In this document: positions 47,245 through 54,741 of the stretch, piece by piece | Position numbering within the stretch: position 1 is the first letter of the stretch | Layout of the letters: each line of letters starts with the position of its first letter | Assembly (NCBI GenBank): GCA_031552535.1 | Contig: JAVBMJ010000004.1 | Span: forward strand, 23,598-87,597 | DNA from: JAVBMJ01 sp031552535 | Lineage (GTDB): Bacteria > Bacteroidota > Bacteroidia > Bacteroidales > Rikenellaceae | DNA: 64,000 nucleotides | Direction of reading: 5' to 3' | Translations under genes and position numbers: made by a program | Notes under the pieces: generated by a model | What the model saw: the letters and a program-made list of their open reading frames with translations, nothing else | Told to the model about the DNA's origin: nothing | Database searches by the model: none

Positions 47245-48173
47245 TTGAGTATCTCTTTTACAGCCAATACTATATTTTCCGCCCCGAGCCCGAAGCGCTC
47301 CATCAGTTCATCCTGTGTCCCCACCTCGCCGAACTCGTCGCGTATACCTATCCTCTTCAATGCTGTAGGCAGGTTTTCCGACAGCACTTCGGCTACCGCC
47401 GATCCCAGGCCCCCCGTCACCTGATGGTTTTCGCAGGTCACGATGGCCCGAGTCCTGATCGCATACTCTACCACCAGGTCGCTATCGATGGGCTTTATCG
47501 TGTGCATGTCTATAAGTGCGGCGGAAATCCCCTCACGCTCCAGGACTTCGCACGCCTTGATGGCCTCGCGCATCATAATGGCCCCTGTCGCTATCACCGT
47601 CACGTCATCCCCGTCGCGCAACACCTTGCCTTTGCCCAGCTCGAACTTTTCGTCTTCGGGATAAATAGCTTCTACGGCCTTGCGATGGAGCCTCATATAA
47701 GAACATCCGTAGCGCTGTGCGCTTTGGGCGACAAGTTTCGCCAGCGATACAGGGTCGGACGGTTCGAAAACCACCAGTCCAGGGATGCACCGCATGATGC
47801 CCGCGTCTTCGAAAGGCATATGAGTGCCGCCGTTGAAGGCTGCCGAGATGCCGGGGTCGGTGCCTACGAGTTTCACATTCTGACGCGCATAGTTGCCCGA
47901 CAGGAAAAACTGGTCGTAGACCCTGCGCGAAGCGAAGCATCCGAACGATGCCGCGAAGGGGATCTTTCCGCCTGCCGACAGTCCGCAGGCCACCCCCACC
48001 ATGTTGGCTTCGGCAACGCCGAGGTTGAATGTCCGTTCAGGAAAACGATCCCTGAAAGCGGTGGTGCCGGTAGCCCTCATAAGGTCGGCTTCGAGTACCA
48101 CGATCCGCTCGTCCGCTTCGGCGAGATCTATCAAAGTACGGGCGTAAACCGCCCTCATCTCCATTGTTGCCAT
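47232..48173 (-). CDS. Split transketolase, C-terminal (pyrimidine/C-domain) subunit
   Basis: A 313-residue subunit that forms a transketolase with the product of the gene before it. It has the pyrimidine-domain Glu in NLGVAEANMVG (E55) and the GISAAFNGGTHMPFEDAGIMR segment corresponding to the THQP region. The usual DADLSxSTKT block reads EADLMRATGTT here (29-39), putting an Arg and losing the Lys near the sugar-binding pocket; this might reflect a different acidic group on the substrate. The C-terminal domain has AIVTCENHQVTGGLGSAVAEV. The spacing to the N-terminal subunit gene is 4 bp. Confidence 0.92.
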   Translation of the reverse strand: MATMEMRAVYARTLIDLAEADERIVVLEADLMRATGTTAFRDRFPERTFNLGVAEANMVGVACGLSAGGKIPFAASFGCFASRRVYDQFFLSGNYARQNVKLVGTDPGISAAFNGGTHMPFEDAGIMRCIPGLVVFEPSDPVSLAKLVAQSAQRYGCSYMRLHRKAVEAIYPEDEKFELGKGKVLRDGDDVTVIATGAIMMREAIKACEVLEREGISAALIDMHTIKPIDSDLVVEYAIRTRAIVTCENHQVTGGLGSAVAEVLSENLPTALKRIGIRDEFGEVGTQDELMERFGLGAENIVLAVKEILKWKK

Positions 48174-48177
48174 TGCT

Positions 48178-49092
48178 CTATTCGTTTTCCGTTAGGCGTC
48201 TGCACGCTTCGCATGCCGTGGGGTAATCGAACGACATGTTGTGGTTGTCGAGCCTGCCTTCGGCGAAATGGGCGCCTTTGCCCTTCACCGTGTCGAGAAT
48301 GATCATCGAAGGGCGGCATGTTTCGCTACGGGCATTGTCTATAGCTGCGCATATAGCCTCGAAATCGTGCCCGTCGATACGCTGGGTATACCACCCGAAG
48401 GCGCTCCATTTGGCTGCCAGGTCTTCCATGTTCATGATATCCTCGACATAACCGTCTATCTGCATGTGGTTGTTGTCGGTGAATGCCACAAGGTTATGCA
48501 ACTTGTAATGTGCCGCGGCCATGGCTCCTTCCCAAACCTGCCCTTCGTTGCTTTCCCCGTCACCTATAATAAGATATACCTTCCGGTCTATCCCGTCAAG
48601 CCGGTTTGCCAGGGTAAGCCCTATGGCTGTCGAGATACCCTGCCCGAGCGAACCTGTCGTCATGTCGATTCCCGGCGTACGGTTCATATCGCAATGGCTC
48701 GGCAGGTTGGTCCCGCAGCGGTTCAGCGTATGGAGCCAGTCGAAGGGGAAAAAACCCTTGTCGGCCAGTACCGAGTAGAGTGCCGGTCCGGCATGCCCTT
48801 TCGACAACACCAGTTTGTCGCGCTCTTTTTTGCGCGGCTCGCCGGGCGAAACGTACATGTATTTATAGTACAGCGCAGTAAGGAGGTCTACCACTGAAAG
48901 CGCCCCTCCGATGTGCCCCACGCCGAGGAACCCTATCGTATCGATGGTCATACGGCGTATCTCGCATGCCTTTTTTTTGAGCGACTCTATCTCCGTGTTG
49001 CTTGCTTGCTGAGCCAATACTATTCCCGGTTCGTTTGTTTTCCGGAGTATTTCTCCCGCCGCATGAAACGTTTTTATTCCGATATTGTCCAT
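48178..49092 (-). CDS. Split transketolase, N-terminal (thiamine-diphosphate) subunit
   Basis: A 304-residue cytoplasmic subunit. The thiamine diphosphate/magnesium motif is GDGESNEGQVWEGAMAAAHYKLHNLVAFTDNN, and the usual SxGxxG elements appear as LGVGHIGGALSVVDLLTALY, SKGHAGPALYSVLA and DMTTGSLGQGIS. About 30 residues precede the conserved domain; a later internal start is possible but none is better supported. It is the first gene of the long leftward operon, and two LacI-type palindromes lie upstream of it. With the next gene it makes a complete two-carbon transferring enzyme. Confidence 0.93.
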   Translation of the reverse strand: MDNIGIKTFHAAGEILRKTNEPGIVLAQQASNTEIESLKKKACEIRRMTIDTIGFLGVGHIGGALSVVDLLTALYYKYMYVSPGEPRKKERDKLVLSKGHAGPALYSVLADKGFFPFDWLHTLNRCGTNLPSHCDMNRTPGIDMTTGSLGQGISTAIGLTLANRLDGIDRKVYLIIGDGESNEGQVWEGAMAAAHYKLHNLVAFTDNNHMQIDGYVEDIMNMEDLAAKWSAFGWYTQRIDGHDFEAICAAIDNARSETCRPSMIILDTVKGKGAHFAEGRLDNHNMSFDYPTACEACRRLTENE

Positions 49093-49238
49093 TATTAGTG
49101 TGAATTAATTGTATTTGCGACTATACAGCGCCCGTGCCCGAAAAATAATCCTGCCGTCTATGTTTATCTGAATTGAAAAAACAACCAGTCGAAATCTTAT
49201 AGCATTATTATTATTTGATTTTTAAATATTTACATGTG

Positions 49239-49254
49239 ACTAAACCAGTTTAGT
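49239..49254. promoter_or_regulatory. LacI-type operator, proximal copy
   Basis: ACTAAACCAGTTTAGT is one base from a perfect 16-bp palindrome and lies 147 bp upstream of the first transketolase gene. It differs from the distal copy by a single base. The 371-bp gap 49093-49463 contains these two operators, a copy of the intergenic repeat, and no gene; no promoter matching the consensus was found. Confidence 0.75.
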
Positions 49255-49310
49255 AAAATAGAAAAATATAAGGGCCTGCCTAAAATACAATTTATACTTG
49301 ATTACAGCCT

Positions 49311-49331
49311 CTTAAATAGTTTCTAAATATA
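49311..49331 (-). repeat. Copy of the intergenic repeat between the two operators
   Basis: cttaaatagtttctaaatata matches the family seen elsewhere in the window and lies between the two operator copies. Confidence 0.4.
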
Positions 49332-49416
49332 CAACAGACGAATATAATCTCATTTTTGCCGGCCAGTCGCCATCTCCAATCCTCGCCAGTTGAGCCCGAT
49401 AAACTGCCTCAATTTT

Positions 49417-49432
49417 ACTAAACCGGTTTAGT
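49417..49432. promoter_or_regulatory. LacI-type operator, distal copy
   Basis: ACTAAACCGGTTTAGT is a perfect 16-bp palindrome with the central CG usual for LacI-family operators. Its centre is 178 bp from that of the proximal copy, close to 17 helical turns, so the same face of the DNA is presented and looping is possible. It lies 32 bp past the stop codon of the regulator gene. Confidence 0.8.
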
Positions 49433-49463
49433 TGTCAGGCAAAAAAATAAACCGCTCTAAGGA

Positions 49464-50462
49464 TCAGTTCAGTACCATTTCAGCATCGACTATACACCCC
49501 CCATGCGGTTTACATTTCGGGTCGTCTATGTTGTCCATAAGCAGGCCGATAGACTTTGCACCCATATCCTCGATTGGAATCCTCGCCACATTCATACCCG
49601 GAGCAATAGTCGCAAAAATAGGGTTCTGGTGAATACAGGCCAATCCATAGCGGCGCGGGTCGATGTTATTACGCATAAAATATGTAATGGTCTCAAGCGC
49701 CAGATAATGGGTCGTGAAATAAAATCCGTCCACGTCGGGCACCTCCTCCAGTAGCCTGTCGAGCACCTCTATGGTATTTTTCGAATAATCGTTTCGCCTC
49801 ACTTCACAATGAAGCCGGGGATCGTACTCCAGCCCATTGCCTTCTACAGCCATGCGATACCCTTCGTGACGCAGGTATATCGCCGTGATCTTGGTGTCGG
49901 CGGTGATCAGCGCTATCTTTCTGCGTCCCTGGGAGATAAGGTGGCTGACAAGCTCGAAACTCGTTTTTACGTCGTCTATAACCACATAGTTGGCCGCAAT
50001 ACTCGGATAATAGCGGTCGATCAGAACGAACGGGAAATTCTCTCGCAGCAAAGACCTCAACTCCGTCTCACAGTGTTCCGTTGGGGCTATAATCAAGCCA
50101 TCGACCTGCTTGGCTTTCAATGTGCGAATCATTTTCACCTCCTGTACCACATCGCGTTCCGAACTGCATATGATTATAAGATATCCCCTTTTTTTGGCCT
50201 CCGCCTCGATGGCTTTGGCAAGTTCGGCATAGTAAAGGTCGCCTATGGACGGCACGACCAATCCTATCGTATGGCTCATGCCGCTATGGAGGCTCTTTGC
50301 AAGAAGGTTGGGCTGGTAGTTGTGTTCGCGGGCATATTGCAAAACCCGGTATTGCGTGGATATACTAATGCCTTTGTTCGAACCTATGCCGGATAAAACA
50401 AACGATACTGTCGTTTTCGACAGGTTCAGCCCCTTTGCAATATCTTTTATTGTGATACTCAT
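49464..50462 (-). CDS. LacI-family transcriptional regulator of the leftward operon
   Basis: A 332-residue protein from the ATG at 50462. Starts at 50480 (MPEIAK) or at an upstream TTG are disfavoured because the promoter at 50491-50521 lies between or over them. The N-terminal helix-turn-helix is clear (ITIKDIAKGLNLSKTTVSFVLSG), followed by the hinge YQPNLLAKSLHSGMSHTIGLVVPS and a periplasmic-binding-protein-like sensor domain (VDGFYFTTHYLALE). It would bind the palindromes at 49239 and 49417 and respond to a sugar intermediate. Control of this operon by a LacI regulator rather than a hybrid two-component or ECF system is inferred from position. Confidence 0.92.
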   Translation of the reverse strand: MSITIKDIAKGLNLSKTTVSFVLSGIGSNKGISISTQYRVLQYAREHNYQPNLLAKSLHSGMSHTIGLVVPSIGDLYYAELAKAIEAEAKKRGYLIIICSSERDVVQEVKMIRTLKAKQVDGLIIAPTEHCETELRSLLRENFPFVLIDRYYPSIAANYVVIDDVKTSFELVSHLISQGRRKIALITADTKITAIYLRHEGYRMAVEGNGLEYDPRLHCEVRRNDYSKNTIEVLDRLLEEVPDVDGFYFTTHYLALETITYFMRNNIDPRRYGLACIHQNPIFATIAPGMNVARIPIEDMGAKSIGLLMDNIDDPKCKPHGGCIVDAEMVLN

Positions 50463-50490
50463 TTTAGCTATTTCAGGCATGTTTCTATCG

Positions 50491-50521
50491 CAAATGTAAG
50501 TATGTTTTTTTATTTCCCAAA
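50491..50521 (-). promoter_or_regulatory. Promoter of the lacI-family gene
   Basis: On the minus strand TTTG (50521-50518) and TACATTTG (50498-50491) are 19 nt apart, an exact consensus match. The start codon at 50462 is about 25 nt from the expected transcription start. Confidence 0.7.
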
Positions 50522-50523
50522 AT

Positions 50524-50539
50524 CTAAACCGATTAATTT
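50524..50539. promoter_or_regulatory. Possible half-conserved operator at the regulator's own promoter
   Basis: TCTAAACCGATTAATT matches 12 of 16 positions of the operator palindrome, with one half well kept. It sits just upstream of the -33 element, so weak autoregulation is possible. The rest of the 336-bp gap (50463-50798) holds the promoter and a terminator and shows no gene. Confidence 0.35.
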
Positions 50540-50690
50540 GCAATTTTTCATAAATTTTCTTCTCTATCTCTGGTGAGCCTGTATTTTAGAGAAAGTCATT
50601 TGTTAAATTTATGTGTGAACAAATATGCGCGACAAAAGACGTTGGATTGTCAAACGTCACTTTGACTATGTCGCATGATCCGGTAAATAA

Positions 50691-50733
50691 ATCGCCTTCC
50701 GAAAATCGCATTTAACGATTTTCGGAAGGCGAT
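50691..50733 (-). terminator. Terminator for the DUF3127/cyclophilin genes
   Basis: A perfect 18-bp stem (50691-50708 with 50716-50733) and a 7-nt loop lie 66 bp downstream of the DUF3127 stop codon. In the leftward transcript it is followed by a T-rich stretch (TTATTTACC). Confidence 0.85.
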
Positions 50734-50798
50734 TAAAATTACTGTCACGAAACCCTAAAATCTATCCGATTACGTAAAATCAGACAGACTCTGAATCC

Positions 50799-51158
50799 TT
50801 AAAACGGCAGATCATCGGGTTCTTCGTTCGCGAACGCCCCGCCATCGGGAGCCTGATACTGTGATGAAGGAGCCGGCGACGGAGCGGCAGCACCTTTACG
50901 GGCCATTTTCCATGCACGGGCTTCGGTATACCAACGACCGTTATGCTCACGCGATTCGAGGTTTATTGAAACCAGTATCTGTTCACCCTCGTGCAACGAA
51001 CCCGCGTCGAGGGCCCTGTCGCCCCAGAAACTTACACATACCTTACGGTTGAATTCGCCCGGAAGATCGAAAACAACCTCCTGTTTGGTCCACTCGCCAC
51101 GTGCGCTGGTGCCTTTCACCGGCGGCAAAACTTTGTAAACAACACCTTCAAATTCCAT
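50799..51158 (-). CDS. DUF3127 protein with an SSB-like acidic tail
   Basis: A 119-residue protein. The first 85 residues form an OB-fold-like DUF3127 domain (VVYKVLPPVKGTSARGEWTKQEVVFDLPG, KVCVSFWGDRALDAGSLHEGEQILVSINLESRE). A Pro/Ala/Ser-rich linker follows and the protein ends in EEPDDLPF, like the acidic-Phe tail that bacterial single-stranded DNA-binding proteins use to recruit repair enzymes. A nucleic-acid role is therefore plausible but unproven. It lies 54 bp downstream of the cyclophilin gene in the same direction. Confidence 0.8.
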   Translation of the reverse strand: MEFEGVVYKVLPPVKGTSARGEWTKQEVVFDLPGEFNRKVCVSFWGDRALDAGSLHEGEQILVSINLESREHNGRWYTEARAWKMARKGAAAPSPAPSSQYQAPDGGAFANEEPDDLPF

Positions 51159-51212
51159 AATATTCTCGCTGTTAATAATTTATTGCTTATAATCTATTCC
51201 CCGGCCCCGGAC

Positions 51213-51650
51213 TTACTCTTCAACTATACGGATGCTCTCGATCATATCGCCCTGGCGTATTGCGTCGAGCACATCGAGACCTTCAACCACGATGCCGAAT
51301 GCCGTATGTACACCGTCGAGGTGGGCCGTATTTTCACGGTTATGGCATATGAAGAACTGCGACCCTCCGGTATTTTTTCCCCTGTGGGCCATAGAAAGCA
51401 CACCGCGGTCATGCCGCTGGCGCGGAGCGGACGTTTCACAGGCAATGGTGTATCCCGGGCCGCCGGCGCCGGTTCCCTGGGGGCACCCTCCCTGGATGAC
51501 AAACGAAGGGATGACACGATGGAAAGTCAACGAGTCGTAGAACCCGTCGCCTGCCAGCTTTTCGAAGTTAGCTACCGTCCCCGGAGTCTCGTTTTCGTAA
51601 AGTTCAGCTTTCATGGTGCCGCGCACGGTGTCGATAATAGCGTATTTCAT
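51213..51650 (-). CDS. Cyclophilin-type peptidyl-prolyl isomerase
   Basis: A 145-residue single-domain enzyme of normal length without a signal peptide, so cytoplasmic. Family motifs are TVANFEKLAGDGFYDSLTFHRVIPSFVIQGGCPQGTGAGGPGY, GVLSMAHRGKNTGGSQFFICH and HLDGVHTAFGIVVEGLDVLDAI, including the catalytic Arg in FHRV. It speeds proline isomerisation during folding. It has its own promoter about 70 bp upstream and is followed by the DUF3127 gene. Confidence 0.94.
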   Translation of the reverse strand: MKYAIIDTVRGTMKAELYENETPGTVANFEKLAGDGFYDSLTFHRVIPSFVIQGGCPQGTGAGGPGYTIACETSAPRQRHDRGVLSMAHRGKNTGGSQFFICHNRENTAHLDGVHTAFGIVVEGLDVLDAIRQGDMIESIRIVEE

Positions 51651-51716
51651 ATTTTAAAATTTAACGGTTTAGGCGGAAATTTAGAAATCCGAATAATTTT
51701 CCGGGCTTTCAATCTA

Positions 51717-51748
51717 CAAAAATATACAAACAACGCGATATATGCAAA
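51717..51748 (-). promoter_or_regulatory. Promoter for the cyclophilin gene
   Basis: On the minus strand TTTG (51748-51745) and TATTTTTG (51724-51717) are 20 nt apart, a full match to the Bacteroidota consensus. Confidence 0.65.
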
Positions 51749-51851
51749 CATTATGGCGACTGCCTGCATCGATCTTACACAGTGCCAAAACCCGTTTGGG
51801 GAGCCTTATTTCTGCCCACCGAAGCGACCGGGCCGCCCGTGTGCAGATCGA

Positions 51852-53105
51852 TTATTGCTCTTCGTCGGTGCCTAAGGCGAGTTGGGCAGGGATATTTTTC
51901 GACGCTTTGGCTCCCATTTCGCGCAATTTTTCGATGCGTCCCACTATGTTGCCTTTGCCCGTTTTGAGCATGCCGACCGCTTTTTCGTAGTTACGCGAAG
52001 CCGTGTCGATATTTTTACCCACCTCGGCGAGCGTCTCGCCGAACCCTGCGAATTTGTCGTAGAGTGCTCCTGCGGCTTCGGCTATCGCCAATGCGTTGCG
52101 GCCCTGGGCGTCGCGCCGCCACAGGTCGTCGACGATCTTCAGCAGTGCGAAGAGATTCGTGGGGCTCGAAATGATCACTTTTTTATTGTACGCGTCACTC
52201 CATATCGACGTGTCGTGCTGCAGGGCGGCCATGAACGCCGGCTCGTTGGGCATGAACATGATGACGAAGTCGGGAGAATTGACAAGGCTCTGGTAACGCT
52301 TGCTGCCAAGCTCCTTCACATGGGAACGCACCGAATCGAGATGCGACCGCAGGTGGGTGTCGCGCTGCGAAGCGTCGGAACAGGTGGTGTAGCCCACGAA
52401 AGCGGTCAGCGACACCTTCGAGTCGATCACTACCTGCTTCTTGTCGGGAAGGTTGAGTATCACGTCGGGGCGTTGGGCCGAACCTTCATCCGAGGTCATC
52501 ACCTCTTGCGTCAGGTAGTGCACTCCTTTTATGAGGTTGGAACTTTCGAGTATCGTTTCAAGTATCATCTCGCCCCAGTCGCCCTGCACCTTCGAGTTGC
52601 CGCGCAGGGCGTTCGTGAGGTTGGTGGTCTCCTCGGTTATGCGCCGGTTGAGTTCCATGAGGTTGCGCAGTTCGGTTTTCAGGGCGCCCTGTTCACGCGC
52701 TTCGTCGGTGTAGATCTGTTCGACCCGTTCGCGGAACTGCGTGATGTTGGTGCGGAACGGAGCCAGTATCACTTCGAGCGACTCCTTGTTGGCAACCTTG
52801 AACTGGCGGCTCTTCTCCTCCAGTATGTCGTTGGCCATGTTGCGGAATTCGATGCGGAACGACGCCTGCAGTTTCTCCAGTTCGGCTTTATCCGATTCGG
52901 CTTTCGCCGCCATCTGCCGGTTCTGTTCCTGCAACGTCGCGTATTCCACCGATATGGCCCGGTTCTGTTCCTGCAACGCTTCGTTGCGGGCAAGGCTCTC
53001 GGCCTCGCGCACACGGGTCGCCGACACCTCGCGCGAACGCTGTATCAAGAGCAGGATCAGGGCCAGTGCCAGAATCGCACAAAGGGAAATCAATATATAT
53101 ATCAT
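51852..53105 (-). CDS. rmuC: RmuC-family DNA recombination protein
   Basis: A 417-residue protein with an N-terminal membrane helix (about 2-21), a long coiled coil (about 25-190) and the RmuC nuclease-like domain (VQGDWGEMILETILESSNLIKGVHY, RPDVILNLPDKKQVVIDSKVSLTAF, FVIMFMPNEPAFMAAL). RmuC limits DNA inversion and rearrangement at inverted repeats, which is of interest in a window with many such repeats. It is divergent from rpe with a 102-bp intergenic region. Confidence 0.93.
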   Translation of the reverse strand: MIYILISLCAILALALILLLIQRSREVSATRVREAESLARNEALQEQNRAISVEYATLQEQNRQMAAKAESDKAELEKLQASFRIEFRNMANDILEEKSRQFKVANKESLEVILAPFRTNITQFRERVEQIYTDEAREQGALKTELRNLMELNRRITEETTNLTNALRGNSKVQGDWGEMILETILESSNLIKGVHYLTQEVMTSDEGSAQRPDVILNLPDKKQVVIDSKVSLTAFVGYTTCSDASQRDTHLRSHLDSVRSHVKELGSKRYQSLVNSPDFVIMFMPNEPAFMAALQHDTSIWSDAYNKKVIISSPTNLFALLKIVDDLWRRDAQGRNALAIAEAAGALYDKFAGFGETLAEVGKNIDTASRNYEKAVGMLKTGKGNIVGRIEKLREMGAKASKNIPAQLALGTDEEQ

Positions 53106-53134
53106 AACAGGGACAATGAAAAAGTGACTAACGG

Positions 53135-53142
53135 CAAATGTA
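53135..53142 (-). promoter_or_regulatory. Possible -7 box for rmuC
   Basis: On the minus strand this reads TACATTTG, a full -7 match about 30 bp before the start codon, but no good -33 element is seen. Confidence 0.4.
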
Positions 53143-53151
53143 CTCCATTTT

Positions 53152-53184
53152 TTTGGAAACCTCTCATAATTTGGACTACCTTTG
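53152..53184 (+). promoter_or_regulatory. Promoter for rpe
   Basis: TTTG (53152-53155) and TACCTTTG (53177-53184) are 21 nt apart, a full match to the Bacteroidota consensus, 23 nt before the start codon. Confidence 0.7.
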
Positions 53185-53207
53185 CCTTACGACATACGAT
53201 GTATATT

Positions 53208-53864
53208 ATGGAAAAGACGATATCTGTTTCGATGCTTTCGGCCGATTTCGGGCACCTCGAACGCGACACGCAAATGGTGAACCGCAGTCGTGCCGGGTGG
53301 ATTCATATCGACGTTATGGACGGCGTTTTCGTGCCCAACATTTCGTTCGGTTTTCCGGTGCTTAAGGCGATAGCGGCCGCTACCGGTAAATTTATAGATA
53401 CCCACCTTATGATTGTGCACCCCGAGCGGTATATAGAGCGTTTCGCGGCGGCGGGTTCGTCGCTCATCACGATCCACAAAGAGGCTGTGGAAGATATCCA
53501 TGCGGCATTGGCGCAGATCAGGGCGTGCGGTGTCAAGGCCGGCATTTCGATCAAACCCGCCACGCCGGTGAGCGAAATCGAAGATCTTCTGCCCCAGGTC
53601 GACCTGGTGTTGGTGATGAGCGTCGAGCCGGGTTTCGGAGGCCAGAAGTTCATGCCCGAAAGTGTCGACAAGGTGCGTGAGCTCAGGGCGATGATCGACA
53701 GCCGCGGACTGGATACGATCATCGAGATCGACGGGGGTATCAATCCCGGCAATGCGGCGATGTTGTTTGAAGCCGGGTGCGACGTGCTTGTGGCGGGCAA
53801 CGCCGTTTTCGGAGCGGAAGACCCTGCCGGGGCGATAAACGCGATGCTCGGGCTTCGGGCCTGA
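53208..53864 (+). CDS. rpe: Ribulose-phosphate 3-epimerase
   Basis: A 218-residue TIM-barrel enzyme interconverting ribulose and xylulose 5-phosphate. Motifs seen are SMLSADFGHLERD, HIDVMDGVFVPNISFGFPVLKAI, DTHLMIVHPERYI, VLVMSVEPGFGGQKFM and IEIDGGINPGNA, which carry the metal ligands and the catalytic Asp pair. The start at 53208 (MEKTIS) gives the normal length; an ATG three codons earlier (53199) is also possible. The open frame continues upstream for about 1.3 kb, but that part is only the antisense of rmuC. Confidence 0.95.
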   Translation: MEKTISVSMLSADFGHLERDTQMVNRSRAGWIHIDVMDGVFVPNISFGFPVLKAIAAATGKFIDTHLMIVHPERYIERFAAAGSSLITIHKEAVEDIHAALAQIRACGVKAGISIKPATPVSEIEDLLPQVDLVLVMSVEPGFGGQKFMPESVDKVRELRAMIDSRGLDTIIEIDGGINPGNAAMLFEAGCDVLVAGNAVFGAEDPAGAINAMLGLRA

Positions 53865-53901
53865 TGCACAGAGTGTAATATTTCATACGGGATATTGATT
53901 T

Positions 53902-54741
53902 ATGGAAATGGAACAGAGTGCGGCTGCACCCGTTGCAGAAACGCAGGTGCCTGAGACGTCCGGGGAGCCGCAGCCGGAGAAAAGGCCGTGTAAACCGAGG
54001 TTTTCGAAGCGGTGGCTTTCGGGCTTCACCTCCAATATTCTGGGGGTCGTTATAGGCATAGCATTGACTTTCGGCATCTCCTCGCTGGTGCAGCAACGCC
54101 AGGAGAGGAAACAGTTGCGCGAGATGATAGCCCTTCTGAAAAGGGAGATCAACGACAATAAGGATTGGCTGGAGGACAGGGCGAAAATGTGGGACAGGGA
54201 TTTCAATGCATATTGGGCCGTCTTGTGGGAGCGGGATTGGGGACGCCTTCCGAAAGACTCGCTGGACGCCTATGTTGCACAGATACGCACGATCAATACT
54301 CCTTATACGTCGTCGTATGCCTGGAATGTTTTCCAGAATTCGGGCATGATGCAGCAGTTGCACAATGTGGAGACAGCGGCTCTCCTGTCGGAATGCTATT
54401 TCTGGATCGAGTCGATGCGCGGGACCTGGATGGAGTATACCCAAAAGAAGACGGTTTTGCCGGAAGTCTATGAGGTCCGGTTCCATGACCGTCCTTTGGA
54501 TTATTTCAGGGCTTTGCTCGAAAATCCTGAGTCGCGGCGTATGATAGGCGAGGTGGCCTATTTCAATAACTATAACTTCCCGGCCAGCTACGAGGTGCTT
54601 GCGCCCCTCTGCGATTACACCATATTCATGCTTGAAAATTACGACAATCCCCGCAAAACTCAGGGTATGGATTTGGAGACTTTCCGCAAGATGCGGGAAG
54701 AGCAAACCAGGGCGGGGCACAATAATGTACAACAGAAGTGA
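53902..54741 (+). CDS. Membrane-anchored protein of unknown function
   Basis: A 279-residue protein. A Pro/Glu-rich N-terminus (about 1-38) precedes one membrane helix (about 43-62, NILGVVIGIALTFGISSLV), then a charged, mainly helical domain (QQRQERKQLREMIALLKREINDNKDWLEDRAKMW). This resembles DUF6090-type proteins of Bacteroidota, whose role is not known; the match is tentative. It ends in GTGA, overlapping the ABC-F start by 4 bp, so the two genes are translationally coupled. Confidence 0.7.
   Translation: MEMEQSAAAPVAETQVPETSGEPQPEKRPCKPRFSKRWLSGFTSNILGVVIGIALTFGISSLVQQRQERKQLREMIALLKREINDNKDWLEDRAKMWDRDFNAYWAVLWERDWGRLPKDSLDAYVAQIRTINTPYTSSYAWNVFQNSGMMQQLHNVETAALLSECYFWIESMRGTWMEYTQKKTVLPEVYEVRFHDRPLDYFRALLENPESRRMIGEVAYFNNYNFPASYEVLAPLCDYTIFMLENYDNPRKTQGMDLETFRKMREEQTRAGHNNVQQK

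Noticed and set aside
51882..53207. Long plus-strand open frame joined to rpe (660 codons in total)
   Set aside because: This part is exactly antisense to rmuC, which has clear conserved domains; rpe has its own promoter and start at 53208.
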